Source: an uncultured Pelagibacteraceae bacterium (GTDB lineage: Bacteria > Pseudomonadota > Alphaproteobacteria > Pelagibacterales > Pelagibacteraceae). From it: a DNA stretch of 64,000 bases. The stretch spans positions 1 to 64,000 of the forward strand of contig CACIZU010000002.1 of the NCBI GenBank assembly GCA_902591185.1, written 5' to 3'. The notes below the pieces were generated by a model. It saw only the letters and a program-made list of their open reading frames with translations. It was not told the DNA's origin and made no database searches. The first letter of the stretch is position 1; the number at the start of each line of letters is the position of its first letter. This document shows, in pieces, positions 15,704-26,200 of the stretch. A program made the position numbers and the translations under genes.

Positions 15704-18700
15704 ATGAGTAAAAAATTACTTGTCCCAGATATTGGAGATTTTGAGAAAGTTGAAGTTATTGAAATTCTTGTAAAACAAGGTGATCAAATAAATATAAACG
15801 ATCCAGTAGTCACAATCGAAAGTGATAAATCCAGCGTCGAAGTTCCTTCAATAATTTCTGGTAAAATTGAGTCTATAGCAGTCAAAGTTGGTGACAAAGT
15901 TTCTAAGGGTGATTTACTTTTAAATCTCAATTCATCTGATAAGATTTTAGAAGAGAAACCAATTCCTAAAGATACTGAAAATATTATTAAGCAAGCTGAA
16001 TCCTCAATGGCAAAAAAAAAAGTGGAAATTATAGCTTCTCAAAAACTAGCACAACAAAAAGAACAATCAATTATTGAAGTAACTAAAAGTGGTGATATTG
16101 ATCCTCTAGAAACTCAAGATTGGTTAGAATCTTTATCTGCGGTTATTTCAAAAGATGGCAACCAAAGAGCTCATTTTTTAATTAAAGAATTAATTAATAA
16201 AGCATATCGTGAAGGTGCAAATATTCCTTATACTCAAAACACTCCTTACATAAATACAATTCCACCTGAAGCAGAAGTAAAATCAAATGGAGATCAAAAT
16301 ATTGAAAGAAGAATTAGATCTTTAATTAGATGGAATGCAGCTGCAATGGTAGTAAGAGCAAATAAGAAATTCCCTGAATTAGGTGGACACATAGGTACAT
16401 TTGCATCAGCTGCCACTTTATATGATGTTGGGATGAATCATTTTTGGAGAGCAAAGAATAATAAATTTGGTGGAGATTTAGTTTACTTTCAAGGTCACAG
16501 TGCTCCAGGCATGTATGCTAGAGCATTTTTAGAAGGAAGATTAAACGAAAAACAATTAGATAGTTTTAGACAAGAAGTAAAACCAGGTGGACTTTCTTCT
16601 TATCCACATCCATGGTTGATGCCTAAATTTTGGCAATTCCCAACAGTCTCAATGGGCTTAGGTCCTATGCTTGCTATTTATCAAGCAAGATACATGAAAT
16701 ATTTAATAAATAGAGGACTTATAAAAGATGAAGGTCGAAAAGTTTGGGCATTTTTAGGTGATGGAGAAATGGATGAGCCTGAGTCAATGGGTGCAATTGG
16801 GTTAGCAGCTAGAGAAAAATTAGATAACTTAATATTTGTTATTAATTGTAATTTACAGAGATTAGATGGTCCTGTGAGAGGAAATGGAAAAATTATTCAA
16901 GAATTAGAAGGTAGCTTTCGAGGAGCGGGCTGGAATGTAATAAAAGTAATTTGGGGTTCTTATTGGGATTCATTGATTGCTAACGATAAAACTGGTCATT
17001 TAGTGAAAATTATGAATGAAACCGTTGATGGTGAATATCAAGCTATGAAAGCAAGAGATGGAGCTTATGTTAGAGAGAAGTTTTTTGGTAAATATTCTGA
17101 AACACAAGAATTAGTCTCTAGTTTATCAGATAAGGATATTTGGCGGTTAAATAGAGGAGGTCACGATCCTCATAAAGTTTATGCCGCTTATGACAAAGCT
17201 TCAAAAAATCAAGGAAGTCCAACAGTTATAATTGCAAAAACTATTAAGGGTTATGGTATGGGAAAATCTGGAGAGAGTGTAAATACTACTCACCAAACAA
17301 AAAAATTAGATGTTAATGATTTGATATATTACAGAGATCGTTTTGATTTACCATTAACCGATGAACAAGTTAGAAATATTGAATATTTTAAACCTGATGA
17401 TAAATCACCTGAGATTAAATATTTAAAAGAGAGAAGATTAAATTTAGGTGGCTTTATACCTGAAAGAACAACTTACGCAAAACCAATTAAGGCTCCATCA
17501 AAAGAAATTTTTGATTTTATGAAAGTATCTACTGGTAAAAAAGAAATGTCTACTACAATGGCAATGGTAAGGATGTTTACTAATTTATTAAGAGATAAAA
17601 ATATTTCACCACGATTAGTTCCAATAATTCCAGATGAAGCAAGAACATTTGGTATGGAAGGATTTTTTCAAAAAATGGGAATATATGCTCATGAAGGTCA
17701 AAAATATGAACCTGAAGATGCAGCTCAGTTAACTTCTTATCGTGAAGATAAAAGTGGTCAAGTATTAGAAGAAGGAATCAATGAAGCTGGTGCAATGTCA
17801 TCTTGGATTGCAGCTGCTACAGCATATACAAATCATGATATAGAAATGATACCGATTTATATTTTTTATTCCATGTTTGGTTTTCAAAGAATAGGAGATT
17901 TTGCATGGGCGGCAGGTGATAGCCAAGCAAGAGGTTTTTTAATTGGCGCTACAGCAGGAAGAACAACTCTTGCTGGAGAAGGGCTACAACACCAAGATGG
18001 TCATAGTCATTTAATAGCGTCAACAATACCTAATTGTGTAAGTTATGATCCAACTTTCCATTATGAGCTAGCGGTAATTTTTAGAGAAGGCATGAGAAGA
18101 ATGCATGAAAAGAAAGAAAATGTTTTTTATTACATTACGACAATGAATGAAAACTACTCGCATCCTGGTATGCCAAAAGATAAACATTGTGAAGAAGGCA
18201 TTCTTAAAGGAATGTATAAAATTAGAGAATTTAATAAGTTTAAAAAAACAACAATTCAACTTTTAGGCTCAGGTACAATATTGCGTGAAATGATATCTGC
18301 AGCCGAAGTTCTTCAAAACGAATATGAAATAGATAGTGAAATTTGGAGTGTAACTAGCTTTAATGAGTTGAGAAAAGATGGAATGGAAGTTGAAAGATAT
18401 AATCTTTTAAATCCAGATAAAGAAAAAAAAATTTCATACGTTGAAAAATGTTTAGGAAAATCCGAAGGACCAATAATGGCAGCCTCTGATTATATGAGAA
18501 TGAATTCTGATCAAATTAGACCATATACGAATAAAAGTTTTTATTCTCTTGGAACAGATGGTTTTGGAAGAAGTGATACTAGAAAAAAACTTAGAAAATT
18601 TTTTGAGGTAGATAAAGAACATTTTGTTACATATAGTTTAAGTATATTAGCTAAAGAACAGCTTATAGCTTCAAAATATGCGAAAGCAGCCATAAAAAAA

Positions 18701-18742
18701 TATAATATAGACGGCAATAAACCAATGCCGACCAAACTTTAA
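15704..18742 (+). CDS. aceE: Pyruvate dehydrogenase E1 (homodimeric, AceE type) with N-terminal lipoyl domain
   Basis: A 1012-residue protein with two parts. Residues 1-76 are a complete biotinyl/lipoyl domain with the lipoylation lysine K42 in IESDKSSVEVP. After a Lys/Gln-rich linker (77-128), the AceE homology starts at DIDPLETQDWLESL. The thiamine-diphosphate motif runs GDGEMDEPESMGAIGLAAREK (first 20 residues cited: GDGEMDEPESMGAIGLAARE) and ends at the Asn-rich INCNLQRLDGPVRGNG. QHQDGHSH and DGFGRSDTR are also AceE-specific. It decarboxylates pyruvate and transfers the acetyl group to lipoyl groups of E2. Classical AceE is about 890 residues and lacks a lipoyl domain, so this is a real architectural difference. 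The E2 gene begins one base after its stop. Confidence 0.92.
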   Translation: MSKKLLVPDIGDFEKVEVIEILVKQGDQININDPVVTIESDKSSVEVPSIISGKIESIAVKVGDKVSKGDLLLNLNSSDKILEEKPIPKDTENIIKQAESSMAKKKVEIIASQKLAQQKEQSIIEVTKSGDIDPLETQDWLESLSAVISKDGNQRAHFLIKELINKAYREGANIPYTQNTPYINTIPPEAEVKSNGDQNIERRIRSLIRWNAAAMVVRANKKFPELGGHIGTFASAATLYDVGMNHFWRAKNNKFGGDLVYFQGHSAPGMYARAFLEGRLNEKQLDSFRQEVKPGGLSSYPHPWLMPKFWQFPTVSMGLGPMLAIYQARYMKYLINRGLIKDEGRKVWAFLGDGEMDEPESMGAIGLAAREKLDNLIFVINCNLQRLDGPVRGNGKIIQELEGSFRGAGWNVIKVIWGSYWDSLIANDKTGHLVKIMNETVDGEYQAMKARDGAYVREKFFGKYSETQELVSSLSDKDIWRLNRGGHDPHKVYAAYDKASKNQGSPTVIIAKTIKGYGMGKSGESVNTTHQTKKLDVNDLIYYRDRFDLPLTDEQVRNIEYFKPDDKSPEIKYLKERRLNLGGFIPERTTYAKPIKAPSKEIFDFMKVSTGKKEMSTTMAMVRMFTNLLRDKNISPRLVPIIPDEARTFGMEGFFQKMGIYAHEGQKYEPEDAAQLTSYREDKSGQVLEEGINEAGAMSSWIAAATAYTNHDIEMIPIYIFYSMFGFQRIGDFAWAAGDSQARGFLIGATAGRTTLAGEGLQHQDGHSHLIASTIPNCVSYDPTFHYELAVIFREGMRRMHEKKENVFYYITTMNENYSHPGMPKDKHCEEGILKGMYKIREFNKFKKTTIQLLGSGTILREMISAAEVLQNEYEIDSEIWSVTSFNELRKDGMEVERYNLLNPDKEKKISYVEKCLGKSEGPIMAASDYMRMNSDQIRPYTNKSFYSLGTDGFGRSDTRKKLRKFFEVDKEHFVTYSLSILAKEQLIASKYAKAAIKKYNIDGNKPMPTKL

Positions 18743-18743
18743 A

Positions 18744-20003
18744 ATGTCAGATCAAGAGATTAAAGTACCAAATATAGGTCAATTTAAAGACGTTGAGGTT
18801 ATTGAGGTTTTAGTTTCAAATGATCAATTAGTATCAAAAAACGATCCTTTGATTACCATCGAAAGTGACAAATCTAGTGTTGAAATACCAGCTACATTTG
18901 GAGGAAAAGTTAAATCAATAATTGTTAAGGTGGGAGATAAAGTTTCAGAAGGAGATGTAATATTAATTCTAGAGAGCAATTTAGCATCTAAACAAGAAGT
19001 TAAAGAAGAGGATAAAATTATCGAACAGTCAAAAAAAGTTGAAATAAAAATACCAGAAAATACAAAAACTATAAAAAAAGAAAAAAAAAACAACGATATT
19101 GTATCTGCAAGCCCTAAAGTTCGTAAATTTGCAAGAGAGCTAGGTGCAGATATAAATCAGGTTTTAGGAAGCCAGGATGGTGGAAGAATTATTGAGGATG
19201 ATATTAAAAACTTCATATCTTCTAAAATAAATAATAAGTCAAAAGTTAAAGAAAAATTACCAAAGAAAATACAAAGTGAGTTTGAGCATGCTGATTTTGG
19301 TGAAATTGAAGTAAAGAATATACCAAGGGTAAAAAAATTAGCTTCAAATTATTTGGTTAATTCTTGGACAACAATTCCTCATGTAACAAATCATGATGAA
19401 GCAGATATTACAGAAATGGAAAGTTTTAGAAGTTCTTTAACAGATATTTATACAGGAGAAAAAATGAAAATTACTCCGTTAGCATTTATTGTTAAAGCAT
19501 TAGTTGCCTCATTAAAAAAATTTCCTAACTTCAATTCATCTATAGATGATATTGAAAATGGAAAAATGACAGTTAAAAAATATTATCATATTGGAATAGC
19601 AGTAGATACTCCAAATGGTTTAATGGTTCCAAAAATTAGAAATGCTAATAATAAAAAAATATCACTGCTTAGTAAGGAACTTAGAGAAGTTAGCGAACTT
19701 TGCAGAAATCTTAAAATTGATAAAAAAGAATTGTTTGGAGGATCTATGACAATTACTAGTTTAGGTGGAATTGGTGGATCATTTTTTACTCCAATAATAA
19801 ATTATCCTGAAGTTGCAATTTTAGGAATTGGTAAGTCGCAAAAAAAACAAATTTTTATAAATGGAAAATTTCAAACAAGAACTATGTTGCCAATTTCGTT
19901 ATCTTATGATCATAGAATTATTGATGGTGCTGAAGCTACAAGATTTAATAATGATATAAAAGAAAACTTGGGTAAGAATTTTGCCTACAAGTTAGCTGTC
20001 TAA
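18744..20003 (+). CDS. aceF: Dihydrolipoamide acetyltransferase (pyruvate dehydrogenase E2)
   Basis: A 419-residue E2 with one N-terminal lipoyl domain (K43 in IESDKSSVEIP), a Lys/Glu linker, the E1/E3-binding domain (SPKVRKFARELGADINQV, about 118-135, then GGRIIEDDI) and a catalytic acetyltransferase domain ending in SYDHRIIDGAEATRFNND, which has the His-x-x-x-Asp-Gly active site. It transfers the acetyl group from lipoyl to CoA and forms the core of the complex. Its lipoyl domain is very similar to the one fused to the E1 encoded just upstream, which suggests a domain duplication. No dihydrolipoamide dehydrogenase (E3) gene follows; it must be elsewhere on the chromosome. Confidence 0.93.
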   Translation: MSDQEIKVPNIGQFKDVEVIEVLVSNDQLVSKNDPLITIESDKSSVEIPATFGGKVKSIIVKVGDKVSEGDVILILESNLASKQEVKEEDKIIEQSKKVEIKIPENTKTIKKEKKNNDIVSASPKVRKFARELGADINQVLGSQDGGRIIEDDIKNFISSKINNKSKVKEKLPKKIQSEFEHADFGEIEVKNIPRVKKLASNYLVNSWTTIPHVTNHDEADITEMESFRSSLTDIYTGEKMKITPLAFIVKALVASLKKFPNFNSSIDDIENGKMTVKKYYHIGIAVDTPNGLMVPKIRNANNKKISLLSKELREVSELCRNLKIDKKELFGGSMTITSLGGIGGSFFTPIINYPEVAILGIGKSQKKQIFINGKFQTRTMLPISLSYDHRIIDGAEATRFNNDIKENLGKNFAYKLAV

Positions 20004-20009
20004 AAAATT

Positions 20010-20903
20010 ATGTCAAAAACTACTTCATTATTAAGTGCACTTTTGTGTACTTTTATTTGGGGAACTACTTTTATAGCTCAAGATACAGGCATGGATAACA
20101 TTGGCCCATTTACATTTAATGCAGTTAGATTTTTTATTGGGTTTTTAGCTATTACTCCTTTGGTTTTTCTATTTGAATTAAAAAAATTTAAATCAGAATT
20201 TAAATCAGACATTAAATCATTCTCTAATCTTTCATTTTTAATAGGGTTATCACTCTTTTTAGGTTCAGCTTTACAGCAAGTAGCACTTCTTTATACAGAT
20301 GTTGCTAATGCTGCCTTTTTTACAATTTTTTATGTTCCTATGGTTCCTATAATAATTTTTTTATTTAGACGAAGATCAATTCATTGGAGCGTATGGCCTT
20401 CCGTAGTTTTATGTTTAATTGGAGGGTATTTACTAACAAATTTTCAAAATGCAACAGTTAGACTTGGAGATAGCTTGGTAGTTCTAGGAGCTTTATTTTG
20501 GAGTACACATATTATTTTTACCGGTATCATTATAAAAAAATATGATCTTCCTTTAACGCTTGGCGCAATTCAAACACTTATTGTTTCTTTATTTTCTTTT
20601 ATAATTGGTTTGATTTATGAAGAGTTTATTTATGTAGATATTCTAAAGGAAATTGATTCTATTTTATATGCTGGACTTTTATCTGGAGGTTTTGCATTTG
20701 TTTTACAAATTTATGCTCAAAAAAATATAACCCCAGCCCCTGCAGCAATAATTTTTTCATTAGAAGGAGTATTTGCAACAATTGCAGCTTGGTACCTTTT
20801 GAACCAAATTTTAAATATTAATAATTTACTTGGATGTTTCTTTATCTTATCTGGTGTTTTGTTGTCACAACTATTACCTTTGGTTAAAAAAAGATATTCT
20901 TAA
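20010..20903 (+). CDS. DMT/EamA-family transporter
   Basis: A 297-residue membrane protein with about ten hydrophobic helices arranged as two EamA repeats. CTFIWGTTFIAQDTGMDNIG and PFTFNAVRFFIGF at the start and LSGGFAFVLQIYAQKNITPA with AAIIFSLEGVFATIAAW in the second half are typical of the drug/metabolite transporter superfamily (RhaT/YdcZ/EamA-like). The likely function is export or exchange of a small metabolite; the substrate is unknown. It begins 6 bases after aceF, so it may be read with the pyruvate dehydrogenase operon. Its TAA stop shares the tetramer TTAA with uppP on the other strand. Confidence 0.85.
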   Translation: MSKTTSLLSALLCTFIWGTTFIAQDTGMDNIGPFTFNAVRFFIGFLAITPLVFLFELKKFKSEFKSDIKSFSNLSFLIGLSLFLGSALQQVALLYTDVANAAFFTIFYVPMVPIIIFLFRRRSIHWSVWPSVVLCLIGGYLLTNFQNATVRLGDSLVVLGALFWSTHIIFTGIIIKKYDLPLTLGAIQTLIVSLFSFIIGLIYEEFIYVDILKEIDSILYAGLLSGGFAFVLQIYAQKNITPAPAAIIFSLEGVFATIAAWYLLNQILNINNLLGCFFILSGVLLSQLLPLVKKRYS

Positions 20904-21664
20904 TAGATTATTGTAAATAATATTAAAGCTATAATAATTCTATAAATAACAAAAGCATTCATAGAAAATTTGTTTATATAAATCAAAAAAAACTTTACCG
21001 TTAAAAAAGAAAAAATAAAAGAAGTGATTATTGCAACAATTACTAAATAGTTAAATTCAATAGACTGATTAAATAAATCTTTTAATCCTAAAAAACTTGC
21101 TCCTCCTAGTGCTGGGATGGAAAGAAAAAATGATATTTTACTAGAGTCTAGTCTATTAAATTTTAAAATTCTTGCAGCAGTAATAGTTATACCTGCCCTA
21201 CTTACTCCTGGAAGAAGTGAAAGTATTTGAAACAAACTTATAAAAAAAATTGATTGAAAGTTTAAATTTGCAGAAATTTTTTTATCAAAACGACTTTTAT
21301 CTGCAAAATATAAAATAATTCCAAAAATTAAAGTTGTCCAAGCAATTACTTTGATATTTCTTAAATTATAAATGATACCAGTTGAATATAGAATATAACC
21401 AACAACTATTAATGGAATTGATCCCAATACGATGAGGCCTAAAAGTCTTTTATTATTTTTTATATCTAGCAACTCTTCTCTAAAAAAATAAATAATTGCA
21501 AATAAAGAACCTAAATGAAGACTTATATCTATTAATAGAGAGCTAGATTTAAATTCATACAAACTTGAAACTATTATCAGGTGTGCTGAGGAGCTTATGG
21601 GTAAGAATTCCGATATACCTTGAATAGCAGAAAGTAATAAAACTTCTATAATATTTTGTAACAT
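20900..21664 (-). CDS. uppP: Undecaprenyl-diphosphatase
   Basis: A 254-residue polytopic UppP/BacA-type phosphatase that regenerates undecaprenyl phosphate, the lipid carrier of peptidoglycan and surface polysaccharide synthesis. The two catalytic motifs are visible: QGISEFLPISSSAHL (about 15-29), with the (E/Q)xxxE pair Q15/E19 and H28, and PGVSRAGIT, the PGxSRSxxT motif with Ala in place of the second Ser. About eight hydrophobic helices are seen. It is transcribed leftward, divergent from gltD and convergent with the DMT transporter. Bacterial UppP proteins are usually 255-280 residues, so this one is at the short end but complete. Confidence 0.92.
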   Translation of the reverse strand: MLQNIIEVLLLSAIQGISEFLPISSSAHLIIVSSLYEFKSSSLLIDISLHLGSLFAIIYFFREELLDIKNNKRLLGLIVLGSIPLIVVGYILYSTGIIYNLRNIKVIAWTTLIFGIILYFADKSRFDKKISANLNFQSIFFISLFQILSLLPGVSRAGITITAARILKFNRLDSSKISFFLSIPALGGASFLGLKDLFNQSIEFNYLVIVAIITSFIFSFLTVKFFLIYINKFSMNAFVIYRIIIALILFTIIY

Positions 21665-21771
21665 TGTATCTACGTAGCTTATAAAATATTTATTTAAAAC
21701 AATTCGATTTAAACATGTTAGTTATGCATTTATTAAAAATCTGTTATTTTTTACTATTATTTAACATAAAA

Positions 21772-21811
21772 AGGTCATAATAGTTGACCTATTTTAAGCT
21801 TTATTTAATAA
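21772..21811 (+). promoter_or_regulatory. Inverted repeat overlapping a predicted gltD promoter
   Basis: AGGTCA-TAATAGT-TGACCT (21772-21790) is a perfect 6-bp dyad with a 7-base spacer. Its right arm overlaps a -35-like TTGACC (21784-21789), followed after 16 bases by TAATAA (21806-21811) as -10. This arrangement is what one expects of a repressor or activator site controlling glutamate synthase. The regulator is not known. Confidence 0.45.
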
Positions 21812-21846
21812 AAACAATATATATCTTGCTGTAAATTATTATAATT

Positions 21847-23286
21847 ATGACTGATAAAATGCTTAAATTTGTTAAAATAGGTCAGCAAACTCCACCTAAA
21901 AGAGAGATAAATCAGAGAAAAAAAGATTTTAATGAGATATATGATGAATTTATTAATGATAAAGCCAAAGAACAATCGAGCAGATGTTCTCAATGTGGTG
22001 TTCCATTCTGCCAAGTTCATTGCCCTCTAAGTAATAATATACCTGATTGGCTCAAATTAACAGCAGAGGGAAGACTTAAAGAGGCTTATGAATTATCTCA
22101 AAGCACAAATAACATGCCAGAAGTTTGTGGCAGAATATGTCCGCAAGACAGATTGTGTGAAGGAAATTGTGTAATTGAACAATCTGGTCATGGAACCGTT
22201 ACAATTGGCTCGATGGAAAAGTATATTACCGACAATGCATGGAAACAAGGATGGATAAAACCTATCAATGTATTAAACGAAAAAAAAAAAAGTGTTGGAA
22301 TAATTGGTGCAGGTCCAGCTGGGTTAGCAGCAGCAGAACAATTAAGAAAAGATGGCTATAAAATTACTGTTTATGACAGATATGATAGAGCAGGTGGACT
22401 ATTAATTTATGGAATTCCAAATTTTAAATTAGAAAAAGAAGTTGTTGAAAGAAGAACAAAACTTTTAAAAGACGGAGGAATAGAATTTGTTCAAAACTTT
22501 GAAGTTGGAAAAGACGCAAGTTTAGAACAATTAAGAAAAAAACACGAAGCTATATTAATTGCAACAGGAGTTTATAAAGCTAGAGAAGTTAAGTTGCCTG
22601 GAAATGATTTAGAAAATATTTTTCCTGCAATGGACTTTCTAACAGCATCAAACAAAAAAGGTTTAGGTGATAAGGTGGAATTATTTGATAAAGGAATTTT
22701 GAATGCAGAAGGTAAAGATATTGTAGTTATTGGAGGTGGAGATACAGCAATGGATTGTGTTAGAACTTCGATAAGACAAAAAGCTAAATCTGTTAAATGT
22801 TTATATAGAAGAGATAAAGAAAATATGCCTGGCTCTGCTAGAGAAGTTGCTAATGCTGAGGAAGAGGGTGTTAAATTTGTTTGGTTGTCAAGTCCAAAAG
22901 AATTTAAAGGAACAAATAAAGTAGAAAAATTATTAGTTGACCAAATTAAATTAGGTGAACCAGATGAAAGTGGGAGAAGAAAACCTGAGGTACAAAAAGG
23001 TTCAAGTTTTGAGATAAAAGTTGATATGGTAATAAAAGCACTAGGTTTTGACCCAGAAGATTTACCAAGACTGTTCGAATCGAATGAATTGCAAGTAACA
23101 AGGTGGGGAACAATTAAAACAGACTTTGATACAATGGAAACAAATCTTAAAGGAGTTTTTGCAGCTGGCGATATAATTAGAGGTGCATCATTAGTTGTTT
23201 GGGCAATAAAAGATGGAAGAGATGCAGCAATTTCAATTAGGAAACATTTAGAGAATAACCATTTAAAACAGCCAAAAGTAGCTTAA
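21847..23286 (+). CDS. gltD: Glutamate synthase small subunit
   Basis: A 479-residue GltD. The N-terminal iron-sulfur region has CSQCGVPFCQVHCP (about 47-60) and CGRICPQDRLCEGNC (about 94-108). The FAD-binding fingerprint GIIGAGPAGLAAAEQL is near 153, and the NADPH-binding fold begins at IVVIGGGDTAMDC (near 295). The C-terminal FAD segment contains VFAAGDIIRGASLVVWAI. It passes electrons from NADPH to the large subunit for conversion of 2-oxoglutarate and glutamine to two glutamates. Its TAA overlaps the ATG of gltB by one base. The order gltD-gltB is the reverse of the common gltB-gltD. Confidence 0.95.
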   Translation: MTDKMLKFVKIGQQTPPKREINQRKKDFNEIYDEFINDKAKEQSSRCSQCGVPFCQVHCPLSNNIPDWLKLTAEGRLKEAYELSQSTNNMPEVCGRICPQDRLCEGNCVIEQSGHGTVTIGSMEKYITDNAWKQGWIKPINVLNEKKKSVGIIGAGPAGLAAAEQLRKDGYKITVYDRYDRAGGLLIYGIPNFKLEKEVVERRTKLLKDGGIEFVQNFEVGKDASLEQLRKKHEAILIATGVYKAREVKLPGNDLENIFPAMDFLTASNKKGLGDKVELFDKGILNAEGKDIVVIGGGDTAMDCVRTSIRQKAKSVKCLYRRDKENMPGSAREVANAEEEGVKFVWLSSPKEFKGTNKVEKLLVDQIKLGEPDESGRRKPEVQKGSSFEIKVDMVIKALGFDPEDLPRLFESNELQVTRWGTIKTDFDTMETNLKGVFAAGDIIRGASLVVWAIKDGRDAAISIRKHLENNHLKQPKVA

Positions 23287-26200
23287 TGAAAAATTTTAAA
23301 AAAAATTATGATCTATTAAAAAAGAACCATGTGTACTCTGAAGATATGGAACATGATGCATGTGGAGTTGGTCTGATTACATCTACAGAAGGGAAAAAAT
23401 CACGTAAAGTAGTTGAGTATGGAATAGAAGCTTTAAAAGCTGTTTGGCACAGAGGGGCAGTAGATGCAGATGGGAAAACAGGTGATGGCGCAGGAATACA
23501 TGTAGAAACACCAAAAGATTTTTTTATAGAAAAAATAGAACTTACTGGTCACACACACGATAGTTCAGAAATATGTGTTGGAATGATTTTTTTACCAAGA
23601 AATAATTATTCGGCTCAAGAAAGTTGTAAAACAATTGTTGAGAGTGAATTAACAAAAAATAATTTTAGTATTTATGGTTGGCGACAAGTTCCTGTAGATC
23701 CAAAAGTTTTAGGCGAAAAAGCATTTCAAACTATGCCTGAAATTATTCAAGTTCTGTTTAAATCTAATAATCCGGAGTTATTAAATAAAGATCTTGAAAG
23801 AAAAATTTATGAAACAAGAAGAAAAATAGAAAACAAAGCTTTTCAAATGTCTTTGAATAATTTTTATATTTGCTCACTTAGTTCAAAATCAATTATTTAC
23901 AAAGGAATGTTTTTAGCTGAAGCTATTTCAGATTTTTTCTTAGATTTAAAAGACGAAAGATTTATTTCAAGATATGCAATTTTTCATCAAAGATTTTCCA
24001 CGAATACTGCTCCAAGTTGGAATTTAGCCCAACCATTTAGAGCAATTGCACATAATGGAGAAATAAATACATACCACGGAAATAAAAACTGGATGAAAGT
24101 TCATGAACAAGAAATGAACAGCCCACTTTTTGATGATATAGAAAATTTAAAACCTGTGATTCAGCAAGGTGCATCAGACTCTGCGGCACTAGATAATGTT
24201 TTTGAATTATTAAATATTTCAGGTCAGCCAGCTCCATTAGCAAAATTAATGCTAATACCTGATGCATGGTCGAAAAAAAATAAAACTTTATCTAAAAATC
24301 ATCAACAACTGTTTAATTTTTTAAATAGTACCATGGAACCTTGGGATGGACCTGCTGCAATTGCTGGAACAGATAATGAATGGGTGATTGCTGCGAACGA
24401 TAGAAACGGATTGAGGCCGCTTAGATATACAATTACTAAAGATAAATTGTTATTTGCTGGTTCTGAAACAGGCATGATTGAGCTTAATGAAAAAAAAATT
24501 TTAACTAAAGGGAGATTGGGACCCGGGGAAATAATTGGTGTTAGAATTGAAAAAGGAAAAGTATTTACTAATAGCAAAATTAAAGATTATTTAGCTAAAG
24601 AATATAAGCATTTTAACTCACAGATTATTGATTTAGATGACAAAATTAAAATTTCTGGAGAAAAAAATTCTTTTTCTGGAGATGATTTGAGAAGAAGGCA
24701 ATATACTTTTGGAATAAGCTTAGAAGATCTAGAGCTGATTTTGCACCCAATGACGGAAGATGCAAAAGAGGCAATAGGTTCTATGGGTGACGACACTCCG
24801 TTAGCTGTATTATCTGAAAAATATAGGCCCTTGAATCATTTCTTTAGACAAAATTTTAGTCAAGTAACAAATCCTCCAATTGACTCTTTGAGAGAAAATA
24901 AAGTAATGAGTTTAAAAACTAGATTTGGAAACCTAGGAAATATTTTAGATTTTGATAATTTAACCAAACAAAATATTTATGTTTTGAATAGTCCAATTTT
25001 ATCAAATTCTCAATTTGATAAGTTTATTAATTTTTTTGGTAAAAACTCATTAGTTATTGATTGCACTTTTTATAAAAATCAAAGTTTATTTGAATCAATA
25101 AAACAAATTCAAAGAGATGCGGAAATTGCAGCAAGAAAAGGTGTTACACAATTAATTCTAAGTGATAAGGAGTTATCAAATTCAAAACTTCCAATTCCTA
25201 TGTTGTTGTGTGTAGGTGCAATAAATTCTTTTTTAATTGAAAAAAAATTAAGAGGATATGTTTCTATTAATGTTCAATCCGGTGAAGCTTTAGATACCCA
25301 TTCTTTTGCTACTTTAATTGGTGTTGGGGCAACTACTGTTAACCCTTACCTTGCTTTTGATAGTCTATATCAAAGGTATGAAAAAAAACTATTTGGACAA
25401 TTTAGTTTTAATGAGTGTGTTGCGCGTTATATTAATTCAGTTAATGCAGGTCTATTAAAGATTATGTCTAAAATGGGAATTTCTGTTTTAAGCTCATATA
25501 GAGGTGGTTGTAATTTTGAAACAGTAGGCTTAAGCAGAACAATTGTTGCAGATTATTTCCCTGGAGTGGTATCTAAAATCTCTGGAATTGGATTAACTGG
25601 TATAGAAAAAAAAATTAGATCTATTCACAAAGAAGCATTTGAGAGTTCAGAGACAATTTTACCAATAGGAGGTATTTATAGATATCGTAAAAATGGTGAA
25701 ACACATCAATATCAAGGTAAATTAATTCATTTGTTACAAAGCGCAGTAGAATCTAATTCTTATGACGCCTATAAAAGATATGCTGAAGGAATATATAATT
25801 TACCTCCAATAAATTTAAGAGACTTAATAGATTTTAGGACAAAAAAATTAAAGAGATCTATTGAAATTTCAGAGGTCGAACCAATTCCAAATATTCTTAA
25901 AAGATTTGGAAGTGGGAGTATGTCTCATGGAGCATTGTCAAAAGAAGCTCACGAAACATTAGCAACTGGTATGAATAGAATTAAAGGTGCTTCTTGTAGT
26001 GGAGAAGGTGGAGAAGATGAAAGTAGATTTAAAGTATTAGATAATGGAGATAGTGCAAATTCACGGGTTAAACAAATAGCTTCAGCTAGATTTGGTGTAA
26101 CAGTGAATTATTTAAATAACTGTAATGAAATTGAAATTAAAATTGCTCAAGGCGCAAAACCAGGTGAAGGAGGACAATTACCTGGATTTAAAGTGACGGA

